24,419 nt of DNA from Hypsibius dujardini (taxonomy: Eukaryota; Tardigrada; Eutardigrada; Parachela; Hypsibiidae), in NCBI GenBank assembly GCA_001579985.1, contig LRSR01006283.1, positions 1 to 24,419 on the forward strand. The letters run 5' to 3'. Below the pieces are notes generated by a model. That model searched no databases and was not told the DNA's origin. It saw nothing but the letters and a program-made list of their open reading frames with translations. Of the stretch, positions 1 to 9,539 are shown piece after piece. The first letter of the stretch is position 1, and every line of letters starts with the position of its first letter. Both the position numbers and the translations under genes were made by a program.

Positions 1-69
1 TCCCGTGAGAACACTTGCCGGAAGGTATGCTCGTAAAGTGCAAACAAAGTAACCGATTAGACAACACTC

Positions 70-212
70 GTGCAGGTACTAGTACTAGCGTGAGTGCAGG
101 TACTAGTACTAGCGTGAGTGCAGGTACTAGTACTAGCGTGAGTGCGGATACTAGTACTAGCGTGAGTGCGGATACTAGTACTAGTGCTAGTGCGAGTGCT
201 AGTGCGAGTACT
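70..212. repeat. 24-bp minisatellite, Ser/Thr coding potential
   Basis: About five tandem 24-bp units built around gtactagtactagcgtgag fill 70-189. They then decay to a 12-bp ctagtgctagtgcgag-like unit up to 212. Because the unit is a multiple of three, the plus frame from 15 to 227 stays open and would read Ser/Thr/Ala-rich. I see no promoter, splice site or conserved flank that makes it a gene. The core contains the palindrome actagt. The rest of 1-950 holds nothing else I recognise. Confidence 0.8.
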
Positions 213-989
213 CTCCAACCAAGATGACAAGATAAATTTGCATGAACAAAAGCAGGCGTCGACCGCGCCCTACAGCGAAGACGCGTCCTTTGTGGATCCG
301 GTCCCAACGGTCAGTAAAATAATTAGATTCAAAACTCACGGGGAAAATGTTTGCGAATATAAAATGGTACTTTGACATAACGAAACCGGCTTTTCGACAT
401 TTGTTTGTCGCGCGGCTGGAATGATAAGACCAATATTTGAACACTCAGTGCCGGCAAACAAGTGTGACGTCTCAACAACGGGCCCTTAAAAAACGATTCG
501 TCTCACGTCATCTTTTTTGCCGCACTTTTGCTGCGGCGCACCGCGGCAAAAAAAGCAACAACAAAAAGCGACAGTCACGGCCATGAAGCGCAAAACTCGT
601 GCCGGCCAGCGGTAATGTGAAATATTGGGCGAGCATTTTCGCTTTTAGGGAAGAAGAAATGAACACGTCGGCTAAAGGGCGTGCTCCGAAGATGTTGTCG
701 CGAATGGCAACTGTGATGAGGATAGGCGAAAGAGAATCTGGCCAGCGGCACGAAATATCCTGAGTCAGCGAGAAAAGTCACGATCAACATGCTGGGCGTG
801 CCGGATGAAAACAGCGGTGCGGCGGGACAGTCTCAGAACGCCACTGCTGACGTAAATCGCGCCTCAAAATATCATCACATTTGATAAAATTAAAATGCCA
901 TCAAAAAAAGGCTATTTTTAGGAAACTACTGCAACGGAACAGAATCTAGATGCTGTGCGGGTGCGACGTCGTATCCGGGTCAGAAATTT

Positions 990-1085
990 TCAGTCAATCA
1001 ATCAATCAATCGACCAATCAATGGATCAATCAATCAATCGACCAATCAATGGATCAATCAATTAATCAACCAATCAACCAATCGA
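990..1085. repeat. CAATCAATC simple-repeat tract
   Basis: Imperfect tandem copies of caatcaatcgaccaatcaat and close variants run through this stretch. It is the first of many places in the window where a CAAT/CAATCAA motif is clustered (others near 3370-3540, 10500-10560 and 21247-21335). Confidence 0.8.
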
Positions 1086-1223
1086 CTCTTTTGACATCTC
1101 ATAAATTCCTTAATGAACTACTAAGTCGACAAAGGACAGTTTTATAAAAGCTACCCGTCGACGAACTTAAATGAATGAAATAATATCAAATTAAATAATA
1201 ATAATATTAAATAATAAATAACG

Positions 1224-1229
1224 TTTATT
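1224..1229 (-). promoter_or_regulatory. Candidate poly(A) signal AATAAA
   Basis: TTTATT on the plus strand reads AATAAA on the minus strand, about 98 nt beyond the stop of the tentative small gene. Such hexamers are common in AT-rich DNA. Confidence 0.3.
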
Positions 1230-1326
1230 CTTCAGTTTTAATTTAATTGACCGGTGTGAGAAGAATTGGATGCAAGAGCAACCCTTGCATTCAACGCATT
1301 GCTCTGCCGTGAGTTCTATCATTCCA

Positions 1327-1723
1327 TTAAGACACAACAAAAATGACTTGACAGCGAGGACCAAACACACGGGCCGATCCAAAAAATAAATAGATGACGA
1401 CACAATTCCCCTTTAAGGGATGCCCCAGAAACGCCCCACAAGGCCATCGTGTCTAATTTTACATCCGCGTTTACATTTACGTAACCGAAATAACCAAACC
1501 GACAAAAGTACACATACACACACACTCAAGTATAAACAAACCGTACCTCGGCGACTTTGAAAAGGTCAGTCCGAAGATCGCGCTGATTGGCGCTGACGGA
1601 AAGATCCATTTCGGTAGCGCTATGCTTCATCTCTCCCATTCCTCCTCCCGCCATTGACTTCCGCATGTGAGGGATGGAAATTTTGCGCTTCGACCGCTGT
1701 ATATCCGAATGGCTGCTTCCCAT
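1327..1723 (-). CDS. Tentative two-exon small protein, possibly N-myristoylated
   Basis: I do not recognise this gene. Exon 1 would be 1723-1547 (59 codons), with a good start context (GACATGG), ending at a GTACGG donor in phase 0. Exon 2 would be 1452-1327, after a TTAG acceptor, in the same phase and running to TAA. The product would be 100 residues. It begins MGSSHS, which fits the N-myristoylation pattern of Gly2 plus a small residue at position 6, followed by a basic SKRK stretch. The C-terminal half is hydrophobic. An AATAAA lies about 100 nt after the stop. A TTTGCAG acceptor just upstream of the ATG means exon 1 could instead be internal. Support is splice geometry only. Confidence 0.3.
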
Positions 1724-2724
1724 GTCGGCTGCAAACTGAAGGTGAACCAGGAGAAATTCCAGATCAGTCGGTCACACCATTCAACCAATCAAGCAATAAG
1801 CCACAGCCTGAACTACGAAGTCTGCCAAAATCAATATATCAATCAACCAAAGGAATGACTAAAAGAATGTCGAATTCAAAAATCAGTCAATCAAAGGCCA
1901 AATGTTATATTGATTTGCAGTAGCATTGAAGTCTCCCGGGAATCGAAGGTGCGAATCCGTTGCCAGCAGAAACCGTGTGGAATTCCGTTGACAATGGGAC
2001 ACTGAAAAGGAGGAAAAAACTCTCCACCAAAAATCTCCCGATTTGAAAAAGCCGTAAGGAGAATAAGGAAGCAGTCAATCAGCGCGTGTTGCTGCCGTGT
2101 TTTAATTTTCCCCACGAAGAGTGTTATTGAGATCGTTAAAGTCAAATTCCACAACGGCACTGATTGCACAGGGTTAATAAACGGCGGAGAGAAACTGGAA
2201 GTCATATACGCAGTTTCGGAGGAAACTTCGCGACTGACGCACGTGCACTTTGTCCGCCGTCCCAACACACTCACACTCCCTCCTCCGCAGACAAACAGTG
2301 GAGCGCGCGCATCAGTCCAGTGTCCATTTAATCCATTTGAACTGGTGATTAAAATTGACCACGCCCTACTACACATTCACTCAAGCTGATTGGCTCAAAT
2401 AATAATAATAATCATAGCTGTCAATAATGGCATGACAGGTGGCGCCACGCTGCAGCGCAACTGTTTTGTGTTAGTTTCTTCAAAATTTCTGCCTGTCTGA
2501 ATTACCAAAGCACAATCCACAAGTAATTTACATTTTTTACCGTATGCGCTGAGATGTTGAACAGTCTGGAACTTTTAGAATTTGCTAGTAAAACTGAAAG
2601 TATCAGAGTTGGCTTCGGACCAAAGCAAAAAATGGAAGAAAAAAGATCCAAGTGGAAGTTTGGAAAGGACTAAAGAGGACATGTTATTGCCTTGCTTTGC
2701 CGGAACCGAAGATTCGATCATCTC
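1724..2724. other. Intergenic stretch, nothing firm
   Basis: This 1-kb spacer lies between the tentative small gene and the 3' end of ZNHIT3. It has CAATCAA motifs near 1780-1890 and an ATA/AAT run near 2397-2412. A 161-codon minus-strand frame (2376-1891) has no recognisable domain and no splice or promoter support, so it is not called as a gene. Confidence 0.5.
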
Positions 2725-3838
2725 TTAAGGTTTAGCCCCTGGAGAACTTGGTGCGACAATATTGAGGCAGGTTGTTGCAAAAGCGGCGAACTGCGGCTCG
2801 TGTGAGATCAAAAGCTGTAAGTTATCTAGAGCTTCCCGGCGGTTGCGGACATCCAGGGATTTGGTCAGCATCTGTTGAAGTGATACGTCTTTGAGGAGAT
2901 TCTTCAGATCGTCGGATTTTTCTGGAAACAGAAAAAACATAATATTATTCCTTGGTACGTACAACAACAATCGTAAGGAACGAAGGAAACTTCACCACCA
3001 TGTCAACACGAGAATCCCACCACGAAAGTAAAAAGTAATCAAGCAAATTTAAACAATCTCATCATTCGTCATCGATCGAGTAATCGAGTGTCGCTTTTCG
3101 CATACGGTACGTCCGTCAAGCAGAAAACTGATCAATCAGCTGATCCTTCGCTCTCACCGCAACCGCAGACCCACCCAACTGCTCTAGAGCGTTCTTTTGC
3201 AGTCTCTCCTCCTCCGGGATTTCTTTCAGGAGGCGTTTCACATGAGGACTCACGTCCTGCACAGCAGGTCCACCCTTGAAAGTAGGAACAGCAGTAGCGG
3301 AAAGCCCGGTAAAAGGAGCTGGCGCGACGGCAGCTGTGGTGGTTGCACTGCCGGAACAAGAGTCTAAAAATAAAGCCAATCGATCAATCAACCATGAAGC
3401 CAATCGATCAATCAACCGAGAAGCGCCAATACGCCAATCGATCAATCAACCGAGAAGCGCCAATACGCTAAGCGACCAATCAACGTGAAGCCAATCGATC
3501 AATCAACCGAGAAGCCAACTACTTTGCAATCGATCAATCAAGCGTGATCCGCTAGGATAACATCAACGTCCTTATGAAATGACAGTTTTCTTACCTGTTT
3601 TGTGCTGCTTGAAGCAAGGAAGAGAGCAACTGAAAGAGGAAAGATCCAAATGTCAGACACAGAATATTCTGAAAGATGGTGATTATATGTGACAATTAAA
3701 ACGAAAACAACAACAAAACGCCTGACGGAAAAGGAGTTTTCAGAATATGAGTGCCAATGACTCAACTTACTAACGAATAAGACATCCTGGACACTTATAT
3801 CGTGACTCTACCACTTGACAAACCGCACAAATCACCAT
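2725..3838 (-). CDS. ZNHIT3: Zinc finger HIT domain-containing protein 3
   Basis: Exons 3838-3771, 3629-3595, 3363-3175 and 2921-2725; all phases agree (2, 1, 1), giving 162 residues against about 155 in human. The N-terminus is a zf-HIT finger with all eight ligands visible: Cys4, Cys7, Cys16, Cys19, Cys24, Cys28, His32 and Cys37. The finger is split over three exons. The C-terminal ~65 residues match the ZNHIT3 tail (pattern LKNLL..LQQML, then EPQFAAFATTCLNIV). ZNHIT3 partners NUFIP1 in assembling box C/D snoRNPs in the nucleus; this is family knowledge. A Thr/Ala/Pro-rich linker (about residues 38-65) separates the two parts. Intron 2 is filled with a CAATCGATCAATCAACC repeat. It lies 267 bp downstream of the GST gene on the same strand. 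Confidence 0.9.
3370..3540. repeat. CAATCGATCAATCAACC repeat inside ZNHIT3 intron 2
   Basis: At least four copies of ccaatcgatcaatcaacc, joined by gagaagc(gccaatacg) spacers, occupy most of this 231-bp intron. The unit is of the same kind as the CAATCAA tracts elsewhere in the window. Confidence 0.85.
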
Positions 3839-4014
3839 TTTGAACTGCAAAATTAAGAAGCTGACCGTGGAAAACAGAAACGACGTACAATCAAACAACG
3901 AACTCGTCGATTGTTTGAAACAGCTGATCAGTAAGGATACGGTCTGACGAAACTCGTGACGTATCGCCGTACTGGAACATACGTTTAATCGGCAGGTGGC
4001 GCTAGTATCTCCTG

Positions 4015-4020
4015 TTTATT
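4015..4020 (-). promoter_or_regulatory. Poly(A) signal of the omega GST gene
   Basis: AATAAA on the minus strand, 84 nt past the GST stop codon, inside a CAATAATAAAC context. The distance suits a short 3' UTR. Confidence 0.5.
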
Positions 4021-4104
4021 ATTGACTGCAGCCGACGCCATAATCACCGGTTTACATACAAAATCATCTGTCTTAAATCGTCGTCCTTCACTCAGTAAAG
4101 GGTT

Positions 4105-5619
4105 TTAAAGGCCAACATCAAAATTAATTGCTCCCTCCTTTCTAGAATGTAAAAACGCCACCCTCTCCTCTGTCGTGTAGGCAGTCGCCTTGATTGCGGG
4201 TATACCGAGCATCCGTTCCATCCAGGCAAAAACGTTGGGGTAATGTGCGGCGGATATGTCCAGACCGGTTAAACGACCGATTGCCGGGATACGTTCAAAG
4301 AACGGCCAAACCATCAAATCCACGAAACCAACTTCATTGCCTATAATGACACATCAAAGAGGAATAACACCAGCAATTTGGATATCACAAACGCAGTGGT
4401 GGTCAAGGTGACAATCATGTGGATGATTAAGATGACAATCATGTGGATGGTCAAGATGACATGCATGTGGATGGTTAAGATGACAATCATGTGGATGGTC
4501 AAGATGACATGCATGTGGATGGTCAAGATGACATGCATGTGGATGGTTATGTACGAGGGACTCATACTGTGGTTCGTACTGTACCTGCCCAAAAGGGACT
4601 TGTGAGCATTTTCTCAACTGCATCCAGCCCCTTTAGGAAGAGATCCTTACTCGCGGAGTCACCCTCTAAGATGGTATGCTTGTAGCCAACCTGCAAAGCC
4701 AGCAGAGTGGTCACGCAAGGACACGCACATGGACCAAGTTCCGTAGCGTGGTTAGTAAAGCATTAAGAAACTGTGAAAGCCCTCGAGGCATCAGTTCACA
4801 AACGGTTCAGTTCAATTATGAGTTCGAAAATCAGAAATTAGTTTCAGGTATGACAAACAAGAAGCAGCAAGTTCCCCCGCGTGAAGCTGTAATTGATGCA
4901 CTCACAGTCTGGACGATGGCTTCTACCATCTGTTTCTGCGCTGCACGCTGGAAGGGGTCTTTCGGAAGCAACGGCCGATTTGGGTATTTCTCATCCAGAT
5001 ATTCGGCCAGGATTAAGGATTCGTACACGATCGTACCGTCCTTTTCTTCCCACGTGGGTACTTTGCCTAGCGGGGTTTTCTTGAGGAACCATTCCGGTTT
5101 CTGGCGAATGTGAACGTTTACCACATTGAACCTGCAGCAAGAATTTTGTCGACGATCGGTCGAAATCGCTGCTAAAGTTGCCGGACTTATTATTCGTCTC
5201 TGTTGGACGGAATTTATCCTTACGGGATTTGTTTGTAGTTCAACACCAGCCGAGCCCTCTCAGCGTACGGCGAAAAACGAAGGCTATAAAGGATCGGTTT
5301 GTCGTCATCGAAAACAGGTTGCTCCGCACCTGACAAACAAAAGTCATGTTACATCTCACTTGGGTGTTCATCTGGAAATGAATTTTTGCAAAGCACAATT
5401 AAAGCAGTCGGTACCAGGCAAACGCGGTGGGTTGAATCGGTCGGGTGGCGGAGGGCGCCACAAGTGTAAATTGTAAAGAACGCGTTTCAATTTAAAGTCG
5501 CTTACACTTGTGGCGCCCTCTGCCACCCGACCGATTCAACCCGCGGCGTTTGCCTGGTATTCATTCGTGAATCTCTTACCTTGACGGAGATGCAGCTGAT
5601 TGTCCGGGACGAAAGCCAT
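4105..5619 (-). CDS. Omega-class glutathione transferase with Cys-to-Ser active site
   Basis: Exons 5619-5580, 5329-5224, 5131-4906, 4690-4585 and 4340-4105; phases agree (1, 2, 0, 1), giving 237 residues against 241 in human GSTO1. The thioredoxin-like N-domain reads LYSLRFSPYAERARLVL at about 27-43, which aligns with the omega motif RFCPF/YA. The expected nucleophilic cysteine is Ser33 (codon TCG). The glutathione-site segments KVPTWE and YESLILAEYLDE are kept. The helical C-domain ends in DVGL, like the family's CDYGL. Omega enzymes normally perform thioltransferase, dehydroascorbate and methylarsonate reduction through that cysteine in the cytosol. With serine here, classical conjugation or a non-catalytic role is possible (inference). 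Introns 1 and 4 hold a foldback element and a minisatellite. Confidence 0.93.
4400..4548. repeat. 24-bp minisatellite in GST intron 4
   Basis: About six units of 24 bp, core gatgacatgcatgtggatgg, alternate between acatgcatg and acaatcatg variants and between gtcaa and gttaa. The unit is a multiple of three, so several frames stay open by chance on both strands. It lies wholly inside the intron 4584-4341. Confidence 0.85.
5412..5559. mobile_element. Foldback element in GST intron 1
   Basis: Two 57-bp arms (5413-5469 and 5502-5558), nearly perfect inverse copies with about three mismatches, enclose a loop of about 32 bp. The element starts taccaggcaaacgc and ends gcgtttgcctggta. It is therefore bounded by TA on both sides, as expected for a Tc1/mariner-type target duplication. 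It has no coding capacity, so a non-autonomous MITE is the simplest reading. As RNA it would fold into a long hairpin within the GST pre-mRNA. Confidence 0.75.
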
Positions 5620-5901
5620 GATGTATCCGATACGGAGAAGAGCGTGCACCTTGGAAGTAGTGGAAATATAGCAGAAGCATGGAAGTGAGGGTAAAGTAGA
5701 ATCGGCTGAAAGGTTTTGACTTGAACGAAGTCTTAGTAATTACCACGAAGTCTAGGCCTTGGGGCTACTTACTCATATCTTATCGTTTTCACAGTTCCGG
5801 CGCTTTTTTCACGGCATGACGCAGCTTTCTGTGTGTGAGTTTAACTTTTAAGCTACATTAGGCTTTAGGCTTCGTGATGGGCATGGCCTACATCACCATC
5901 T

Positions 5902-5998
5902 CGTGCGAAAATGGACTTGTATCCTCTGCATGGTCCGATACAAAAACGGATATCCGATATATGATCCGATACAACTTATTTGAGGCATTTTCGCACGA
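5902..5998. repeat. Short inverted repeat, 14-bp arms
   Basis: ctcgtgcgaaaatg near 5901-5914 is mirrored by cattttcgcacgag at about 5985-5998, with about 70 bp between them that contain gatccgatac-type direct repeats. It may be a decayed foldback element. Confidence 0.5.
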
Positions 5999-6012
5999 GC
6001 ATGGGCTTACTG

Positions 6013-6180
6013 TATGAGGCAAAGTGTGTATTTCGGCTCACTCATAATGGCATCTGCTTGATTGTTTGATTTTTAGAAGTGTTATAGTATGCTAGGATAA
6101 AGTACAGCAAATCAAGCAATCAAGTACCTGCTATCAAAGAGAAACCCACGAGTGAGCCGAAATACGCACTTTGCCTCATA
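6013..6180. mobile_element. TA-flanked foldback MITE, copy 1
   Basis: A 168-bp palindromic element. The left end tatgaggcaaagtgtg is mirrored by cactttgcctcata on the right, followed inward by tatttcggctcactc and its complement. Inner arms carry gcttgattgtttgat against atcaagcaatcaag. If the outermost TA on each side is the target duplication, the element begins TGAGGCAAAGTG. A longer relative lies at 12411-12672. No open frame of note. Confidence 0.8.
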
Positions 6181-6670
6181 CTGAATAATCTGGGTGAAAA
6201 CACGGGAACATTTTCGGTTGAACAGAACACGCGTAAATTGCCACCAGTGTCTGCTTGATTCAAGGAATGGAGCACAAGACTGCGATCAATTGATTGTTGA
6301 TTTAACGCGCTCGGTCTTTGTAATTTGATTGTCGGTTCGTCTTGCGTTTGCAACAGGATTTCTTCCACTGATTTATTTTAATTTTTTTAACGAGAAGTCT
6401 TTCATGGAGGAAGTCGAGCTGGATTCTGATTTGTAATAAATACTTTTTTTTCATGGAAATCTAATGTTTGATTGATGGGAAACGGGCAGAATTTACCGCA
6501 TCGGTGGGCAAAATAAAGGATCGTTCGATTGGCCAACGATTGTTCCCGTATTTTCATTCAGATTATACAGTATATAAAGTCGTGTCACATCAGTTCGAAT
6601 GTACTGGACTGAATCTACCAGAGAGAAAAGGCCCAAAAACACAGAAATTACAGCCTCGGTAAAATTCAAG

Positions 6671-6780
6671 CAATCAACAGGTGTAGTCTTGTGGTAGCCC
6701 TAGTTTTGCAATCAATCAGACGGGTTGGTTTGTACTGCCAGCATGAGCTTCTGGTGTTATCCCGATTCTACAGTAACACA
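6671..6780. repeat. Dispersed repeat, copy 1
   Basis: The run from caatcaacaggtgtagtctt through gcaatcaatcag closely matches 22604-22653 in the membrane-protein intron. Both copies then share attctacagta some 50-60 bp further on. This is a dispersed, non-coding repeat of unknown class. Confidence 0.6.
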
Positions 6781-6890
6781 GCGGGACACTGGTTGTACCA
6801 GAAGTGACCCAATCTGTTCATGCATTTAATACATCTCTCTATAATACAGTGTAAGAGCGTTCTTGCAAACGGTATAGAGCATCCGTACAG

Positions 6891-7170
6891 TACTGTACGC
6901 TCCCGATCTCAAGGGTCGATTTTAGGTCCGGCCCGAAAACACGTTCCGTCGCTCGCTTGGTTGTTCATTCAGATTCACTTCAACTTTATTGACTTGAAAA
7001 TTTTGAAACCGAAATGATCATTTCAATCAAGCAAGGTAGCGTAGCCTGTCAGGCAAAAAACCAACGGGCCAATCACGAACAAGTGAACGGAATTGAACGA
7101 TCCGCTGAAGCTTGATGTGAATCAGCGGGGGTGGGGCATAATCGAGCCTTGAGATCGGGAGCGTACAGTA
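6891..7170. mobile_element. Foldback structure with 24-bp perfect arms
   Basis: tactgtacgctcccgatctc (continuing aagg, 6891-6914) is repeated as its exact complement at 7147-7170. The similarity extends imperfectly inward (tcgatttta against taatcga). An outer tacagtgtaa at about 6845 is mirrored by ttacactgta near 7178. The interior has no gene. Confidence 0.65.
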
Positions 7171-7618
7171 TATTATTTTACACTGTACGTAATCACATAC
7201 CGAAGTGATTTTGTGTTTATTGCAAAGTTTACAATTAATATTAAGATTTAGGGGTCCAGTAAGAAAAACCAAAACACTATTAATCAAATTCGGCGGTTTT
7301 TTATTAGTTTTAAAAAATAGGAGCCCGTTTAAATGTCGTTGCTGTTTCGGCAGTCTTTGGTTTTTGTCTGTTTTTGTCCGTGCTGCACAGGAGCGACGCT
7401 TTCATCGGCGGAAGACATGGCAAAATTAATTTTTAATTAATGGAAGCGAAGAAAAACTGAATTTTACCAGAAAAATGGGAAAGGATTTAACCACTCCAAA
7501 AAATAAATTTTAATATAAAATAAAATTTTAATACTGTAAAATTGCATTTAACAACGTTTAAACGAAGTGAGTTGATTGACTTGATTTGGTGTAAACAGAA
7601 CCCCGATTTTTGTACCAA

Positions 7619-7729
7619 GGCAAAACCCTTGCGCTAACCGAGTTAAGCTATTACACTCGCTCGTTGCACTGCTGTTGTACACAGCCGTCGAGCTAAAGTG
7701 CTTAATTCGGTTAGCGCAAGGTTTTTGCC
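7619..7729. mobile_element. Foldback structure with 30-bp arms
   Basis: Arms ggcaaaacccttgcgctaac (continuing, 7619-7648) and its near-complement at 7700-7729 enclose about 51 bp. The minus reading of the left arm, tagcttaactcggttagcgc, looks vaguely like a tRNA D-arm/A box, but no B box or tRNA fold follows. Confidence 0.6.
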
Positions 7730-7765
7730 ACGTGTCTAACAGTAGGGCCTGATACTCGTACTATT

Positions 7766-7809
7766 ACACGGCTACATGTAATGATGTACACGGCTACATG
7801 TAATGATGT
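7766..7809. repeat. 22-bp tandem duplication
   Basis: acacggctacatgtaatgat plus gt occurs twice in direct succession. The nested acatgt is self-complementary. Confidence 0.8.
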
Positions 7810-8172
7810 ACACTGTAATACCAACCAATGTAGGTTTAAAATTACAAATATTATTCGTCACGTTTTACGAGGATTGAATCAAGGCAAAGTATCGGATTGA
7901 GGTTGCACTGAAACAAGGCAAGAGTTGGTCAGTTGTCGGTTCAAATTGACCGATTGAACTGTTCCTGTGATCGTCCAGTTGGCCTTCTTTGGGTCATCCT
8001 CCAAAGTTATCTCACACCTTTCCGTTGGGCTTGCGTTGGTGCGGGCTTGAACTTAACATCGCGGGTCGAAACCCCTTTACCAAGTAGTAAATCCGATCCC
8101 CAAAGTTTAGATCGGAATGTCATGACACATGCCTGAAAATGGATACTTGATGATGTCTGAGGAGGTGTTTGA

Positions 8173-8616
8173 TACAGTTGTGGCACGATTTCTTGACGAA
8201 GAACAAGGGCCGTTAAGTGGAACGCGACATACACCGTAAATAGGAACGGACAAACTGCACGGCCCAAAAAACCAATCAACTGCAAATTTACTCTCTTTAC
8301 TGTGTGTGGTCTCAGTTGATTGATGTCTTGCTTATTTCTTCAAACGAACGCAAACATTTTCAGCCGTTGTAAAGATTGATTCATCGATTGATTCCAAAAA
8401 TGCCATCTTCAAAGCCTCCCACCCCTGTCCCAATTTTACATAAAATTGTACTTTCCCTGTTTTAGAAAAGTTCTATATTTTCGTTGTTCAAATTTAAGAG
8501 AAAATCTATAATTTTTCCCGGTCTGTCTGTTCCGATTAAAGTAGCTTATTTCGTAAAGCGTGCGTTCCACTTAACGGCTCTTGTTCTTCGTCAAGAAATC
8601 GTGCCACAGCTGTACC
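8173..8616. mobile_element. Foldback structure with ~53-bp arms
   Basis: The left arm (8173-8225, containing tggcacgatttcttgacgaa) and right arm (8562-8616, containing ttcgtcaagaaatcgtgcca) are inverse copies with few mismatches, about 335 bp apart. Weaker similarity extends inward (ggaacggacaaac against gtctgttcc). Open frames on the two strands that read the same peptide backwards come from these arms and are not genes. Confidence 0.7.
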
Positions 8617-8706
8617 GATATTTACATCAGACAGTCAATCTGATCTTACATCAGATCAGAAAGTCAAGTTCTGAGAAGTTACGTCAACGATCAACGTTTT
8701 CCATCA

Positions 8707-9247
8707 CTACACCCTTCCCTCCCCCCCCAAGGACTTATCAATAACGAAGTGTGCGTGCCATCTGCAAGTTTGTTTGGCGATCACTTTTTCCGCACGATCT
8801 TGCAGCGCGCATGAGCTGCCGCGAAAGGGGCCTTGGACAACCTCCTTGAAGGAGGCCGCAAAACAACCTCCCTGATACTGTTGATTCCTGACGCGGCGCA
8901 ACACTTGATTTATGAAACTGCATCTTGAGGTTTATGCCGTATGCCGATCGTCGTTGCGGTACAAAAACCCGAACCAAATATTTACCTTTCCCAAACTTTA
9001 GCCGGACAAAGGAGGCCGCCGGGTCGATCGAGCGAATTCCATCGAAGCAGTCCGCAGTCCAGCTCCGGCCATGGCAAGTTCCCCTGTACTGCGTGAACTT
9101 CAACTTGACCAGGCTAAACACAAAACTATCGACATGGGGAATAACATAAACCCCGTGTTGTTGGAAGGAGAGCTGTAAAAATCACTGCTCGCATAAATGC
9201 GCATCAATCCACAAAACAAACACTTTAACTGTTACCTCCCTCCGCAT
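8707..9247 (-). CDS. Tentative spliced gene, product not recognised
   Basis: I do not recognise the product. The best-supported part is exon 9172-8986: it follows a TTTTTACAG acceptor, stays open for 62 codons and ends at an AAAG/GTAAAT donor in phase 1. A second exon, 8903-8707, has a matching phase behind a weak acceptor and ends at TAG. It reads protein-like, with QQYQGGCFAASF and KQTCRWHAHF. A 12-nt first exon (9247-9236, MRRE, then a GTAACA donor) would give 131 residues in total, but that start is guesswork. No transmembrane segment is evident. Both main introns (63 and 82 nt) have sizes normal for this window. The gene would be divergent from the Gly/Tyr-rich gene, with starts 292 bp apart. 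Confidence 0.4.
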
Positions 9248-9435
9248 TTGTGTACTCGCGTAGTATAAACTTGAATAGATTTGATAGTGGTTTGTTTGTT
9301 GCATAATATGCTGTGACGATCACCTTTTTTCATCCATACGCGCGCTCCCTCTCAATGCCTGACTTGACGGAAACGCGAGATTGAGAATAAGTCGCAGCAA
9401 CACACATGTCCGCTTTGCCTTTCACCTGCGCGCCA

Positions 9436-9442
9436 TATAAAG
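9436..9442 (+). promoter_or_regulatory. TATA box of the Gly/Tyr-rich gene
   Basis: TATAAAG lies about 104 bp upstream of the ATG. A start of transcription about 30 bp downstream, near 9466, would leave a leader of roughly 74 nt. The region gcgaaaaatcatcgcgg just after it can form a small hairpin. Confidence 0.6.
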
Positions 9443-9539
9443 AAAGTCCGCGAAAAATCATCGCGGATTAAAGCGTCTCCAGTTTACTTTTCACTTCTTC
9501 TCGAATTCTTCTTCGCAGTCTAATTCGTCAAGCATCACC

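Larger units (their letters stand above)
5620..8706. other. Gene-poor 3.1-kb spacer with foldback elements
   Basis: I find no supportable gene between the GST start and the tentative gene at 8.7 kb. The stretch holds separate inverted-repeat structures (5902-5998, 6013-6180, 6891-7170, 7619-7729, 8173-8616), a dispersed repeat near 6671 and a 22-bp direct duplication at 7766-7809. Frames of 60-90 codons here lie in or across repeats and show no domain. Confidence 0.6.

Noticed and set aside
15-227. Ser/Thr-rich open frame as a mucin-like gene
   Set aside because: A 24-bp minisatellite keeps the frame open, and the non-repeat flanks are short and featureless.
1891-2376. 161-codon minus-strand frame
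   Set aside because: No recognisable domain, no signal peptide or splice context, and composition like the surrounding spacer. It may be chance.
6120-6368. 82-codon minus-strand frame
   Set aside because: It has no ATG at its head (starts GTG), overlaps a foldback element arm and has no splice support.
8007-8285. Minus-strand frame with a peptide also read at 8545-8640 on the plus strand
   Set aside because: The shared peptide comes from the two arms of one inverted repeat, not from paralogous genes.
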